Position numbers and translations under genes: made by a program. This document shows, piece after piece, positions 26,193-35,078 of a DNA stretch of 64,000 nucleotides; position 1 is the stretch's first letter; the number at the start of each line of letters is the position of its first letter. Source of the stretch: Archangium sp. Its GTDB lineage: Bacteria; Myxococcota; Myxococcia; Myxococcales; Myxococcaceae. The notes under the pieces were generated by a model. It had not been told where the DNA came from. It saw nothing but the letters and a program-made list of their open reading frames with translations, and ran no database searches. The stretch spans positions 1-64,000 of the forward strand of contig JALHMW010000017.1 of assembly GCA_022843845.1 (NCBI GenBank), in the 5' to 3' direction.

Positions 26193-26750
26193 GTGCTGCG
26201 GACCATCGCCTTCACCGTGGTGACCATGAGCTACCCGCTGGCGGTGTGGCTGCTGGGTGATCGTCTCTCCCCCCGCGTCTTCGCCGGAGTGCTGGTGCTG
26301 CTTGGCGCGCTTCGGCTCGTTGGTGCGCGGAAGCACGTTGGTGCCGTGGGCTGGGTCGTCTTCGCCGTCGCGGCTTTCTGCCTGGCCGCGATGGCGAGCT
26401 TCCTGAATGAGGTGTGGCCCCTTCGGTGGTACCCCGCGCTGGTGAACGCCGTGTTCCTCTCCACCTTCTTGTTCACGCTGGTGCGGCCGCCGTCGATGGC
26501 CGAGCGCATCGCGAGACTCACCGAGCCAGATCTTCCCGCCTTCGCGATTGCGTACACCCGGAGGGTGACGGTCGCGTGGTGCTGCTTCTTCGTCGTGAAC
26601 GGCACCCTCGCAGCGCTGACGGCGGCCTTCAGCTCCGAGCGTGTCTGGGCCCTCTACAATGGAGCCATTGCCTACGTTCTCATCGGCCTCATGGCGGGTG
26701 GCGAGTACCTCCTTCGGCGCCGCGTCAAGGCGAGCCACGCCCATGGCTGA
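26193..26750 (+). CDS. COG4648-type integral membrane protein (pigment cluster)
   Basis: A 185-residue protein with about six hydrophobic helices (for example TIAFTVVTMSYPLAVWLLG, VGWVVFAVAAFCLAAMASFL, VTVAWCCFFVVNGTLAALTA). The conserved-looking segment is YPALVNAVFLSTFLFTLVRPPSMAERIARL. Homologues sit between the ACP and ligase genes in aryl polyene clusters, where their function is not established. GTG at 26193 lies 12 bases after the second ACP gene; the gene overlaps the acyl ligase start by 8 bases. Confidence 0.75.
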   Translation: MLRTIAFTVVTMSYPLAVWLLGDRLSPRVFAGVLVLLGALRLVGARKHVGAVGWVVFAVAAFCLAAMASFLNEVWPLRWYPALVNAVFLSTFLFTLVRPPSMAERIARLTEPDLPAFAIAYTRRVTVAWCCFFVVNGTLAALTAAFSSERVWALYNGAIAYVLIGLMAGGEYLLRRRVKASHAHG

Positions 26751-28350
26751 GTGGAAACCGGTCGCGCCGTCGCTGGCGCTTCGCAGTGCGTTCGCCCGGT
26801 GGCGCGGGGCGCTCGAGCCCATTCAGGGTCGACGAGTCGCGGTGTTTCTCGAAGATCGCGAGGCGATGGCCGGCGCGATCCTCGCGGCGTGGTCGTTGGG
26901 CCGAGAGGTCGTGCTGCCTGGCGATGCGCTGCCTCAGACCCAGAGAGCGCTCGCCCCTGGCGTGGATGTGTTTCTCGGCGAGTTTCCCGGCTCGCCCCAG
27001 CCGGCGGCCCGGGCGTACGACGACGCCGCCGACATTCCTGGGATCGACCCTTCAGCGAGTCGCCTGACCATCTTCACGTCAGGCTCGACCGGCGTGCCCG
27101 TTGCGCTGGCGCGGTCGCTTTCTCAACTGCTGCGCGAAGTCGTGGCGCTCGAAGAGGCGTTCGGTGGAGAGATTCCTCTGTGGGCTCGCGTCGTCTCGAC
27201 CGTCTCGCATCAGCATCTGTACGGCTTGCTGTTCGCGGTCCTCTGGCCGCTGTCGACCGGGCGGAGCCTGACGCCTCGACGCCTCGAGTTCCCAGAAGAG
27301 GTGCGAGCCGAGCTGACGGCCTTCGACTCCGTGCTGGTTTCCAGCCCCGCGCACCTCAAGCGACTGCCCGCCGAGGGGCCGTGGCCCACCAGAGTGCATG
27401 CCGTCTTCTCGTCCGGAGGGCCGCTCGAGCACGACGACGCCAGGAGCGCCGAGGCGGTGCTCGGGCCGACGCCGATCGAGATCTACGGGAGCAGCGAAAC
27501 CGGGGGAATCGCCTCCCGGACCTACCGGGCTCCTCGGTGGACGCCCCTTCCCGGGGTGGGCTTTCGGGTCAGCCCGGAAGGCCTCCTCGAGGTCCGCAGC
27601 CCGTTCCTGGCCACCAGTGGGTGGCACACCCTGGCGGATCGGGCCGAAGTGGTCGACGACAGCTTCGTGCTGCTCGGGCGTTCGGATCGCATCGCGAAGA
27701 TTGAAGAGAAGCGAGTCTCACTTGACGCCGTCGAGCAGGGGCTGGTCGCGAGCGGGTGGTGTACCGCCGCGCGAGTTCTGGTGCTGAACGGTCGGAGGGT
27801 GGAATTGGGGGCGGTCTGTCAGCTGTCTTCGACGGGGGCTGCACTGGCGACGACGCAGGGCCATCGGGCGCTCGGTGAAAGCCTGCGCGAGTTTCTGGCC
27901 GACCGGGTCGAGCGTGTCGCACTTCCCAGGCGGTTCCGCTTCGTCGACGAGCTGCCGCTCAACGCGCAGGGCAAGGTGACCCAGGACGACCTCGAGGTGC
28001 TGTTCAGGCCGGTCCGCCCGTCGGGGACCTGGCTCTCGAAGGATGACACCTCGGCAGTCTTCGAGTTCACGGTCGACCCCTCGCTGCGCGTCCTCGATGG
28101 GCACTTTCCAGAGCTGGCGGTCATTCCTGGCGTGGCGCAGCTCGACTGGGCGATGTCTTTTGGTGGCGACGCCTTTGCCATGAGCCGACGGCTGGAGCGG
28201 ATGGAGGCCGTGAAGTTCTCGTCGCTGATGCGGCCTGGTCAGGTCGTGAGACTCGAGCTGAAGTGGAGCGCTGCGAGCGCCGTGCTGACCTTCTCCTTTT
28301 CCGGGAAGGGTCGCACCTACTCCAGCGGGCGAATGGTGGTGAGTCGATGA
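26743..28350 (+). CDS. AMP-forming acyl ligase fused to hot-dog dehydratase
   Basis: A two-domain protein of 535 residues. Residues 1 to about 425 are an AMP-dependent acyl ligase: P-loop FTSGSTG (111-117), YGSSETGG, GRSDRIAKIEEKRV and the C-terminal catalytic Lys motif NAQGKVT. It would activate the aryl acid starter and load it on ACP. From about 440 a hot-dog domain follows, with the FabZ-like VLDGHFPE and IPGVAQLDWAM, comparable to ApeI dehydratases. In many aryl polyene clusters these are separate or fused; here the fusion is intact in one frame. ATG at 26743 was chosen for its ligase-like N-terminus and 8-base overlap with the upstream gene. Confidence 0.88.
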   Translation: MAEWKPVAPSLALRSAFARWRGALEPIQGRRVAVFLEDREAMAGAILAAWSLGREVVLPGDALPQTQRALAPGVDVFLGEFPGSPQPAARAYDDAADIPGIDPSASRLTIFTSGSTGVPVALARSLSQLLREVVALEEAFGGEIPLWARVVSTVSHQHLYGLLFAVLWPLSTGRSLTPRRLEFPEEVRAELTAFDSVLVSSPAHLKRLPAEGPWPTRVHAVFSSGGPLEHDDARSAEAVLGPTPIEIYGSSETGGIASRTYRAPRWTPLPGVGFRVSPEGLLEVRSPFLATSGWHTLADRAEVVDDSFVLLGRSDRIAKIEEKRVSLDAVEQGLVASGWCTAARVLVLNGRRVELGAVCQLSSTGAALATTQGHRALGESLREFLADRVERVALPRRFRFVDELPLNAQGKVTQDDLEVLFRPVRPSGTWLSKDDTSAVFEFTVDPSLRVLDGHFPELAVIPGVAQLDWAMSFGGDAFAMSRRLERMEAVKFSSLMRPGQVVRLELKWSAASAVLTFSFSGKGRTYSSGRMVVSR

Positions 28351-29111
28351 CCGCTGAGGCGATGGCGCCCGACGGTGTCATGCGCGTCGTCGCGGTCATT
28401 CCTGTCTACAATCACGAGCGGGCCGTCGGAGCGGTCGTCCATCGGCTACGGGCCAGCGACGTCCCCGTGCTCCTCGTCGACGACGGGAGTTCTCCGTCGT
28501 GTGCCGCTGTGCTCGACACGCTGGCGACCGAGAATGGGGTGACGCTGTTCCGTCGCGCTTCGAACGGTGGCAAAGGCGCAGCGGTGATCTCGGGGTTGCG
28601 TGAAGCGCAGCGCCTCGGGTTTTCCCACGCCGTCCAGATTGATGCTGACGGTCAGCACAACCTCGACGACCTTCCGCGCTTTCTGGCCGCTGCCTCGGCA
28701 AACCCAACGGCGCTCATCATGGGCCAGCCGCAGTACGACGCGTCGGTACCCTTCGGGCGGCGGTACGGTCGATATCTCACCCACCTCTGGGTGTGGATCA
28801 ACACGCTGTCACTGGCCATCAAGGACTCGCTGTGTGGCTTCCGGGTGTACCCCGTCGAGCACACGCTTTCAGTCATCGTGCCCGGCATCGGCCAGCGAAT
28901 GGACTTCGATCCCGAGGTTGCCGTCCGCGTCATGTGGGCCGGGGGCACCATCGTCAACGTGCCGACGGCAGTGACCTACCCCACCGACGGTGTCTCTCAC
29001 TTCGACCTCTTCTGGGACAACGCCCTCATCAGCGCCATGCACACGCGCTTGTTCTTCGGCATGGTGTGGCGTTTGCCTCGGCTGCTGTGGCGCAAGGTCA
29101 CTCGCGCATGA
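28347..29111 (+). CDS. Family 2 glycosyltransferase (pigment cluster)
   Basis: A GT-A fold transferase of 254 residues with the entry motif VIPVYNHERAVG, nucleotide-binding LLVDDGSS and the metal-binding motif QIDADGQHN. The C-terminal part has hydrophobic segments (LTHLWVWINTLSLAIK and AMHTRLFFGMVWRLP) that suggest membrane association, as in DPM1/DPG-synthase-like enzymes. It probably glycosylates the polyene lipid or supplies a glycosyl carrier. ATG at 28347 overlaps the ligase stop (ATGA). Homologous transferases are standard in aryl polyene clusters. Confidence 0.88.
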   Translation: MTAEAMAPDGVMRVVAVIPVYNHERAVGAVVHRLRASDVPVLLVDDGSSPSCAAVLDTLATENGVTLFRRASNGGKGAAVISGLREAQRLGFSHAVQIDADGQHNLDDLPRFLAAASANPTALIMGQPQYDASVPFGRRYGRYLTHLWVWINTLSLAIKDSLCGFRVYPVEHTLSVIVPGIGQRMDFDPEVAVRVMWAGGTIVNVPTAVTYPTDGVSHFDLFWDNALISAMHTRLFFGMVWRLPRLLWRKVTRA

Positions 29112-30046
29112 GTGAGGAGCGCGCGACGCACTGGGCCTCTGTCGGCGAGGCTGGTTTCGCCTGGGGTATGCGCTTCATGTACGCCCTGAATCGGCTCTTC
29201 GGTCGCTGGCCCTTTCGCATCGTGCTCGTGCCGGTGGTGGTGTTCTACGTGGTGACACATGGCCTCGCCCGTCGTGCGTCCCTCGACTACCTGCGGCGGC
29301 TCGAGGCCTTCTCGGGCGCGGTCGGTCACCAGCCAGGCTGGCGCGACGTGTTCCGGCACCTCACCTCGTTCGCCGAGATGCTGCTCGACAAGGCGCTCGC
29401 GGTCGGGGGGCGATACCCAGCCGAGAAGCTCCGCTTCGAAGGGCGAGAGGTGATGCTCGAGTCGCTCGGTCAGCGACGTGGCGGGCTCCTCCTCACCACG
29501 CACATGGGCTGTCTCGAAGCGTGCCGGTTGGTGGCGGAGCAGCGTCAAGGGCTGACGCTGAACGTCCTGGTGCACACCGGGCACGCCGCCAAATACAACT
29601 CAGTCCTCAAGCAGCTCGATCCGACGACCCAGGTGAAGTTGCTGCAGGTCGGCGAGTTCGACCCGTCGGTGGCTGCCATGCTGTCTGAGAAGATGGCGCG
29701 GGGGGAGTTCGTCGTCGTCGCCGCAGATCGCGTGCCGCTCGCACCGGGCGCGAAGACCATCACCGTGCCGTTTCTCGGGGCCCCCGCGCGATTCCCGATG
29801 GGGCCGTGGGCCCTGGCGGCGTCACTCAAGTGTCAGGTGATCTTCTTCTCGGTCGTGCGTGAGGGCGAAGGCTACCGCGCCCACTTCGAGCGAGTCGCGG
29901 ACCTCATCGAGTTGCCCAGGGGGCGACGCGAAGACGCGGTGGTTCCTTTCGTTCAGCGGTATGCGCAGTACCTCGAGAGCCTGTGCAGTCGCAGCCCGTG
30001 GGACTGGTACAACTTCTATCCCTTCTGGAGCGACTCCGGTGCCTGA
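29108..30046 (+). CDS. LpxL/HtrB-type lipid acyltransferase (pigment cluster)
   Basis: A 312-residue inner-membrane acyltransferase of the LpxL/lysophospholipid family. It has an N-terminal segment (WPFRIVLVPVVVFYVV), the catalytic-region motif TTHMGCLEACR (His with a Glu four residues later) and the segment FVVVAADRVPL. It likely transfers an acyl chain, possibly the polyene itself, to a lipid acceptor. It overlaps the glycosyltransferase stop (ATGA) and the thioesterase start by 8 bases. With the PlsC-like enzyme this makes two acyltransferases in the cluster, as is usual for aryl polyene lipids. Confidence 0.85.
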   Translation: MSEERATHWASVGEAGFAWGMRFMYALNRLFGRWPFRIVLVPVVVFYVVTHGLARRASLDYLRRLEAFSGAVGHQPGWRDVFRHLTSFAEMLLDKALAVGGRYPAEKLRFEGREVMLESLGQRRGGLLLTTHMGCLEACRLVAEQRQGLTLNVLVHTGHAAKYNSVLKQLDPTTQVKLLQVGEFDPSVAAMLSEKMARGEFVVVAADRVPLAPGAKTITVPFLGAPARFPMGPWALAASLKCQVIFFSVVREGEGYRAHFERVADLIELPRGRREDAVVPFVQRYAQYLESLCSRSPWDWYNFYPFWSDSGA

Positions 30047-30452
30047 CCTGTTCATTCATCACGAGGTTCGACCAGCCTTCTATGACCTGGACCCGCTAGC
30101 CATCGTCTGGCACGGCAACTACGTGCGGTACTTCGAGGTCGCGCGCTCGCAGCTCCTGCAACGCTTCAACTACGACTACCAACAGATGGCCGAGAGCGGC
30201 TACCTGTGGCCCATCGTCGACTTGCGGTTGAAGTACGTGAAGTCGGCCACGCTGAACCAGCGACTCGACGTGCGCGCTGAGATCGTCGAGTACGAGAATC
30301 GTCTGAAGGTCGAGTACCTCATCACCGACCTCGTGACGCAGGAGCGACTCACGGAGGGCTACACGATTCAGGTGGCCGTCGACGCCTCGACGAAGCAGAT
30401 GCTCTACGTCTGCCCGCCGGTGCTGTGGGCCAGGTTGGGGGTCACTCCATGA
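30039..30452 (+). CDS. 4HBT-type hot-dog thioesterase (pigment cluster)
   Basis: A 137-residue acyl-CoA/ACP thioesterase-like protein of the 4-hydroxybenzoyl-CoA thioesterase family. The signature FYDLDPLAIVWHGNYVRYFE contains the catalytic Asp18 and His25/Asn27. Similar enzymes in aryl polyene clusters probably proofread or release aryl-polyene thioesters. GTG at 30039 overlaps the acyltransferase stop; a longer frame reading would run back through that gene and was rejected. It overlaps the LolA-like gene by 4 bases. Confidence 0.88.
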   Translation: MPDLFIHHEVRPAFYDLDPLAIVWHGNYVRYFEVARSQLLQRFNYDYQQMAESGYLWPIVDLRLKYVKSATLNQRLDVRAEIVEYENRLKVEYLITDLVTQERLTEGYTIQVAVDASTKQMLYVCPPVLWARLGVTP

Positions 30453-30991
30453 TGTCGACGCTGGTGATGCTGGTGGCCGCCGCGCCGACCTTCGACCTCA
30501 CCGGAAAGCTGTCGATGGCCCCGGTGCTCACCGGCGACTTCACGCAAGAGAAGCGCGTCAAGGGCTTCAAGCGGCCGCTGACCTCGCGCGGCACCTTCGT
30601 CGTCAAACGAGGGCAGGGCGTGACCTGGACGACGACGGCGCCCTTCTCGTCGGAGCTCGTCGTGAGCTCGGACGAGATCGTGTCGAAGCAGTCCGATGCC
30701 GTGGTCTTCAAGCTCTCGGCCGAGAAGGACCCCGGGGTCAGGCTGGTGATCCAGCTGTTGCTCTCGGTGTTGTCCGGAGACCTGGCCGTGCTCTCGACCA
30801 GCTTCACCGTCGATGGCACCAGCGATCGTGATGCCTGGTCGGTACGCTTGCTGCCGCGCCCCGGGCCGTTGACGAAGGTCTTCTCCCTGTTGACGCTCGA
30901 GGGGCACCAGTACGTCGAGGCCGTGACGCTGCGCGAAGTGACCGGCGACGAAACACGCATCACGTTGAGTCACACACGGCCGCTTCCATGA
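30449..30991 (+). CDS. LolA-like periplasmic carrier (pigment cluster)
   Basis: A 180-residue protein with a short hydrophobic export sequence (MMSTLVMLVAAAP), then a LolA-like half-barrel: the strand LTGDFTQEKRVKGFKRPLTSRGTFVV is typical of the N-terminal strand region. In aryl polyene clusters the LolA homologue is thought to ferry the polyene lipid across the periplasm towards the outer membrane. ATG at 30449 or 30452. Both ends overlap neighbours by 4 bases. Confidence 0.82.
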   Translation: MMSTLVMLVAAAPTFDLTGKLSMAPVLTGDFTQEKRVKGFKRPLTSRGTFVVKRGQGVTWTTTAPFSSELVVSSDEIVSKQSDAVVFKLSAEKDPGVRLVIQLLLSVLSGDLAVLSTSFTVDGTSDRDAWSVRLLPRPGPLTKVFSLLTLEGHQYVEAVTLREVTGDETRITLSHTRPLP

Positions 30992-33288
30992 GCCGTGTGG
31001 TGCCGGTTGGCTGGACGCTGATCGCCATGGCGCTTCTGGCGCATCAGGTCTTCTTGTGGACCGGCGGCCTCGCGCTGGAATCGAACGTGCTGGCGTTGCT
31101 CCCAGTCGAGGAGCGCGACCCCGTGGTGGAACGAACGCTGCGTGAATTGACCGAGCGCGCGTCGCAGAGCGTCGTCGTGTTGGTGGGCGCCGCGAGCGAG
31201 ACGGAGGCGTTGAATGGCGCGCGAGCGTTTGGTGCGGCCTTGCCTCCGGGCCGCCTCGTCACGGTCCCGTTCAGCGCGGCGAATCCGCTCGAGCTGTTGC
31301 CCTACCGCGAAGGTCTGCTCACCGCGAGGCAGGCAGACTGGTTGGCGCGTCAGACACCCCAGCTGCTGGCCGATCGAGCCCTGGCGCTCCTTCAACAGCC
31401 AGTTTCGCTGCGGGTGGGGGCGTTCGTCGAAGACCCGCTCCAGCTCTTCCCGGAGTGGCTCCTCGAGCAAGGCTCTGCGCTCCGTGTCCGGAGTCTTGGC
31501 GATCAGCTGGTGGTCGATCTCGAGTCGAAGCACTTCATCGTGCTTCGCTACCAGGTGGTGGGGAGCGCGTTCTCGCTCGATGGCGAACCGGTGCTGAAGC
31601 GACAACTCGCGGCGGCGACCGCCGCAGCGCCTGCGAACGTCGAAGTGCTCATGGCCGGGGTCCCGCTGTTCGCGGAGGAAGCGGCAGTGTCGGCCAATCA
31701 GGAAGTGTCGGTCGTCGGGTTCGGCTCCTTGCTGGCCATCATCCTCATCGTGTTCGTCGCGTTTCGGTCAGGGCGCCCCCTGGTGCTGGTGGTGTTGTCG
31801 GTCGGCATGGGGGTCATGGCAGGCCTGTCGGTCACGGCGCTGGTGTTCGAGCGGGTCCACCTGATGACGCTCGTGTTCGGCGCCGGTCTGGTTGGCGTCG
31901 CCGAGGACTACGGCATTCACTACTTCGCGAGCCGGCAGGCGCACCCCGGGCGCAAGAGTGTCGAGATCTTGATCGAGTTGAGGCCCAGCTTGTTCCTCGC
32001 GATGGTGACGAGCGTCGCGGGGTACGCCGTGCTGGCGATCGCGCCGTTCCCGGGCCTTCGCCAGATGGCCCTGTTCTCATCGGTCGGGCTGATCGCCGCC
32101 TGGGCGACCGTCATGGCCTGGTACCCATGGCTCGACGGCGGCACGGTGAAGCAGACGCGAGTCTCGGCGTGGTGGTCGGCCAGTCGCGCGCGCTGGCCCA
32201 CGTTCAGCGGTGCTCGCGGGGCCCTCGTTGTCTTGGTGTTGGTGGCCCTGGCGCTCGCAGGGCTGACCCGCCTCACCGCGAACGATGACGTCCGGGTGCT
32301 CAGCGCATCGTCCCCGGTCTTGCTCGAGGCCCAGCGACGGGTCGCCGCCGCGATTGGGTTGCCGAGCCCAGCTCAGTTCCTGGTGGTTCGAGGGGCCGAT
32401 GAGGAAGAGGTGCTCGAGCGCGAAGAGGCGCTGGCTGCGAAGCTCGACGAGCTGGTGCGCGCGGGACGCCTGAGAGGCTTCCAGGCCATCAGCCGCTGGG
32501 TGCCATCTCCCCAGCGGCAGCGTGCACATCAACGGCAGTTTCAGACGGCTCGCCATGCGCTGCTGGCGGCCATCGCTGACCAGTTGGAGGCAATGCCGGC
32601 TCCTGTGCCGGCGGAGAATCTGCTCACGGTCGAGGCGTTCTTGAAGACGTCGCTCGGCGTCGAGTTCCGACCGCTCTGGCGAGACGGGAGCAGCATCGTT
32701 CTCCTCGAGGCCCCGACCAGCGAGGTGTTTCCTGAGCTGGCTTCCTTGTCGGCGCTCCCCGGCGTGAGGTTCGTCAACACCACCGAGTCGATCTCTCGCG
32801 TGCTCGGTCGCTGGCGAACTCGAATGACGGAACTCCTCGTGGGGGGATACGCGCTGGTCTTCGTCGTGCTCGCGTGGCGCTTTCGTCGCAGTGCGATTCG
32901 TGCGCTCGCGCCGACGGTGCTGGCGTCAGCCCTGGCCCTGGCCGTGGTGGGCGTGAGTGGCGAGCCCCTCACGCTCTTTCACGTTCTCGGCTTGTGGGTC
33001 CTGCTGGGCACAGGCGTCGACTACGGGATCTTCTTGCTCGAACACTCGGTGACCGACGGAGGAGAGGCCTGGCTGGCGGTTGGTCTCGGTGCCGTGAGCA
33101 CGTTGCTTTCGTTCGGTTTGCTCGCCACCTCGCGCACGTTCGCGATCCATGCGTTTGGGCTCACGCTTGGAGTGGGCACCCTGGCGGTGTGGGTGCTCTC
33201 TCCGATGATCATCGATGCTGGAAGGGGCTCGAGACGCTGGCCGCTGCGTGGGCCGGTGAAGCTCACCACGCCTCCATCGGCGCCATAG
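30988..33288 (+). CDS. MMPL/RND-family exporter (pigment cluster)
   Basis: A 766-residue inner-membrane transporter with the RND layout: one N-terminal helix (VGWTLIAMALLAHQVFLW) with a periplasmic domain, five clustered helices (about 240-385, VSVVGFGSLLAIILIVFVAF onward), a second helix plus periplasmic domain, and five more helices. GLVGVAEDYGIHYF and GTGVDYGIFLLEHS mark the two conserved Asp-Tyr-Gly helices used for proton relay in MMPL proteins. It likely extracts the pigment lipid from the inner membrane, working with LolA. It is the last gene of the second operon. The 68 bases to the convergent gene hold no clear terminator. Confidence 0.92.
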   Translation: MSRVVPVGWTLIAMALLAHQVFLWTGGLALESNVLALLPVEERDPVVERTLRELTERASQSVVVLVGAASETEALNGARAFGAALPPGRLVTVPFSAANPLELLPYREGLLTARQADWLARQTPQLLADRALALLQQPVSLRVGAFVEDPLQLFPEWLLEQGSALRVRSLGDQLVVDLESKHFIVLRYQVVGSAFSLDGEPVLKRQLAAATAAAPANVEVLMAGVPLFAEEAAVSANQEVSVVGFGSLLAIILIVFVAFRSGRPLVLVVLSVGMGVMAGLSVTALVFERVHLMTLVFGAGLVGVAEDYGIHYFASRQAHPGRKSVEILIELRPSLFLAMVTSVAGYAVLAIAPFPGLRQMALFSSVGLIAAWATVMAWYPWLDGGTVKQTRVSAWWSASRARWPTFSGARGALVVLVLVALALAGLTRLTANDDVRVLSASSPVLLEAQRRVAAAIGLPSPAQFLVVRGADEEEVLEREEALAAKLDELVRAGRLRGFQAISRWVPSPQRQRAHQRQFQTARHALLAAIADQLEAMPAPVPAENLLTVEAFLKTSLGVEFRPLWRDGSSIVLLEAPTSEVFPELASLSALPGVRFVNTTESISRVLGRWRTRMTELLVGGYALVFVVLAWRFRRSAIRALAPTVLASALALAVVGVSGEPLTLFHVLGLWVLLGTGVDYGIFLLEHSVTDGGEAWLAVGLGAVSTLLSFGLLATSRTFAIHAFGLTLGVGTLAVWVLSPMIIDAGRGSRRWPLRGPVKLTTPPSAP

Positions 33289-33356
33289 CGGCCCTGCCCG
33301 TCGGCTCCCTGGACGTTCGGTGCACCGATGAAGCGCAAGTTCGCCAGCGCCGAGCC

Positions 33357-35078
33357 TCAGCGGCAGGTGGTGGTCTTGATGGGCGAGAGGGCCGAGTTCT
33401 CGCGGTAGAACACCATCGGTTCCCCAGCTGCCGAGAGGGCGAGGGCCGCAGCGCCCGAGGTATTGGGCGTGGCGAAGTACGCCGGGCCCCAGGTGGAGGC
33501 GCCCTTCTCGATGCGCCGCAGCTGCACGCGGAAGGAGGTCGCGTTGTTGAAGGTCGCGACCGTGACATGGCCGAAGTCGTCGATGACGGCGCGGCGGTTG
33601 TGGGCGAGGCCTGCAGCGCCGAGCTGAACGGGAGTGCCCCAGACGCCGCCCACGCGGCGCAGCGCCCACGTCGAGGCGTTGCTGCTCTGCCACGTCGCCG
33701 TCACGTCACCCGTGTCGTCCACCAGCACCTGCAGCAGGCCGTAGGCCTGGGCTGACGTCGTCTGCGCCAGCACCACTGGTGGCGCGAAGACAGGCCTCGG
33801 GTCATTGCCCTCGTTGTCGGGCACCTCGTCGCGCAGCTCCGCCGCCATCAGCTCGACGGTGCCGCTGTTCGAGCGCCGTTCCCAGAGCATCAGCGCGTCG
33901 CCGGTGGGGAGCGCGCCGATCGCAGGCCGGCCAATGAAGGCCGCAGCGACGGGTTCGATGAGCCTGCTTTCACCACCCTCTTTTTGCTGGCCGAGGGGGT
34001 CGATGAAGCGACCGAGGAACACGCGGTTGGCGTCACGCCAGACCGCGGCCGTGTCGCCGTCGACCATGCGGGCCGCGACGAAGTCGACCGCCTGGCCTAT
34101 GACGCTGGTGAGGGCTTCATCGGGCTCGACGCCGGTGGGCGAGGCGACGGCGTACAGAGGCGTCGAGAGCCCGTACCAGCCATGAAAGAAGGTGTCGGGG
34201 CCCGTCCAGAAGAGGCGGTTGCGCTCACCGATGATGGGGGCGCTCGCCCAGGGCACGGTGGCCCAGGTGTCCAGCAGCCGCGAATACACACGGCGCCCCG
34301 CGAGGCCCGGGCCCGTGACCCAGGTGAGGCCCGCGTTCCCAGCCGGGCTCAGGGTCAGCTCGTCTTGCCAGAGGAAGACGGAGTTGTTGGTGACATGCGA
34401 CACGGCGGGCCCCCATGCGCCGCTCTCGTACAACCGGGTCTGCAAGGTCCGCAGCGCCGTGGCGCTGTTCTGGGCAACGAAGGCCAGCAACACCCGGCCG
34501 CCGCTGAAGTCCGCCACCGGGCGATCGGCGAAAGTGCCTGCGTCGAGGCCGCTGAGGTCCAGCGGGGGGTCACACACGTCGCGCGGCAGAAACGCGCCGG
34601 CGTCGATCGTTCCCGCGTCGATGCCCGCGTCGATGCCCGCGTCGGTGCCCGCGTCGATGCCCGCGTCGATGCCAGCGTCGGTGCCCGCGTCGATGCCCGC
34701 GTCGATGCCCGCGTCGATGCCCGCGTCCTCCGCGCCTGCGTCGCGCTCACCAGCGTCAACCCCGGCGTCATCTTCGAGGAGCCCCGCGTCGACGAAGTTC
34801 GCGTCGGGCAGCAGATCATCGAGGCCGCCGTCGTTCGGGACCGGCAGGTAGGTGCCGAAGCAGGTGCCGTTCGGGTTGCACACGTCGTTGCCACAGTTGA
34901 TGCAGGCGCTCCCGGCCAGCCCGCAGGCCGCTGGCTCGTTGCCCGCCTGGCACTGGCCGCGGTCATCGCAGCAGCCCGCGCAGTTCTGCGGCGTGCAGGG
35001 ATCGACGTTGCAGCCAGCGCTGGACCCGAGCGCGAGGCCGGCCATCAGCCCGGCGAGGAATGGTCGAAGGTTCGTCAC
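33357..35078 (-). CDS. Lipoprotein with Asp-Ala-Gly repeat linker
   Basis: A 573-residue predicted lipoprotein of unknown function. The lipobox is SSAGC (Cys23). A Cys-rich N-terminal domain follows (about residues 23-75, with CCDDRGQC and CNPNGTC). Then comes a low-complexity linker of DAGI/DAGT units (nt 34612-34727). The C-terminal 400 residues are rich in beta-strands with repeated W-G-x-P blocks, suggesting a beta-propeller or lectin-like fold. It starts with GTG overlapping the stop of the HEAT-repeat gene (GTGA) and is the last gene of a four-gene operon (33357-40184). DAG linkers are common in myxobacterial exported proteins. Confidence 0.8.
   Translation of the reverse strand: MTNLRPFLAGLMAGLALGSSAGCNVDPCTPQNCAGCCDDRGQCQAGNEPAACGLAGSACINCGNDVCNPNGTCFGTYLPVPNDGGLDDLLPDANFVDAGLLEDDAGVDAGERDAGAEDAGIDAGIDAGIDAGTDAGIDAGIDAGTDAGIDAGIDAGTIDAGAFLPRDVCDPPLDLSGLDAGTFADRPVADFSGGRVLLAFVAQNSATALRTLQTRLYESGAWGPAVSHVTNNSVFLWQDELTLSPAGNAGLTWVTGPGLAGRRVYSRLLDTWATVPWASAPIIGERNRLFWTGPDTFFHGWYGLSTPLYAVASPTGVEPDEALTSVIGQAVDFVAARMVDGDTAAVWRDANRVFLGRFIDPLGQQKEGGESRLIEPVAAAFIGRPAIGALPTGDALMLWERRSNSGTVELMAAELRDEVPDNEGNDPRPVFAPPVVLAQTTSAQAYGLLQVLVDDTGDVTATWQSSNASTWALRRVGGVWGTPVQLGAAGLAHNRRAVIDDFGHVTVATFNNATSFRVQLRRIEKGASTWGPAYFATPNTSGAAALALSAAGEPMVFYRENSALSPIKTTTCR
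34612..34727. repeat. 12-bp tandem repeat encoding the DAG linker
   Basis: About ten near-perfect copies of a 12-base unit (CCCGCGTCGATG on the plus strand, with G in place of A in some copies). They encode Asp-Ala-Gly-Ile or Asp-Ala-Gly-Thr and keep the frame. The tract is a likely site of copy-number change by slippage. Confidence 0.85.

Noticed and set aside
34612-34727. CRISPR-like array
   Set aside because: The repeat is a 12-bp unit with no spacers, in frame within a lipoprotein gene.
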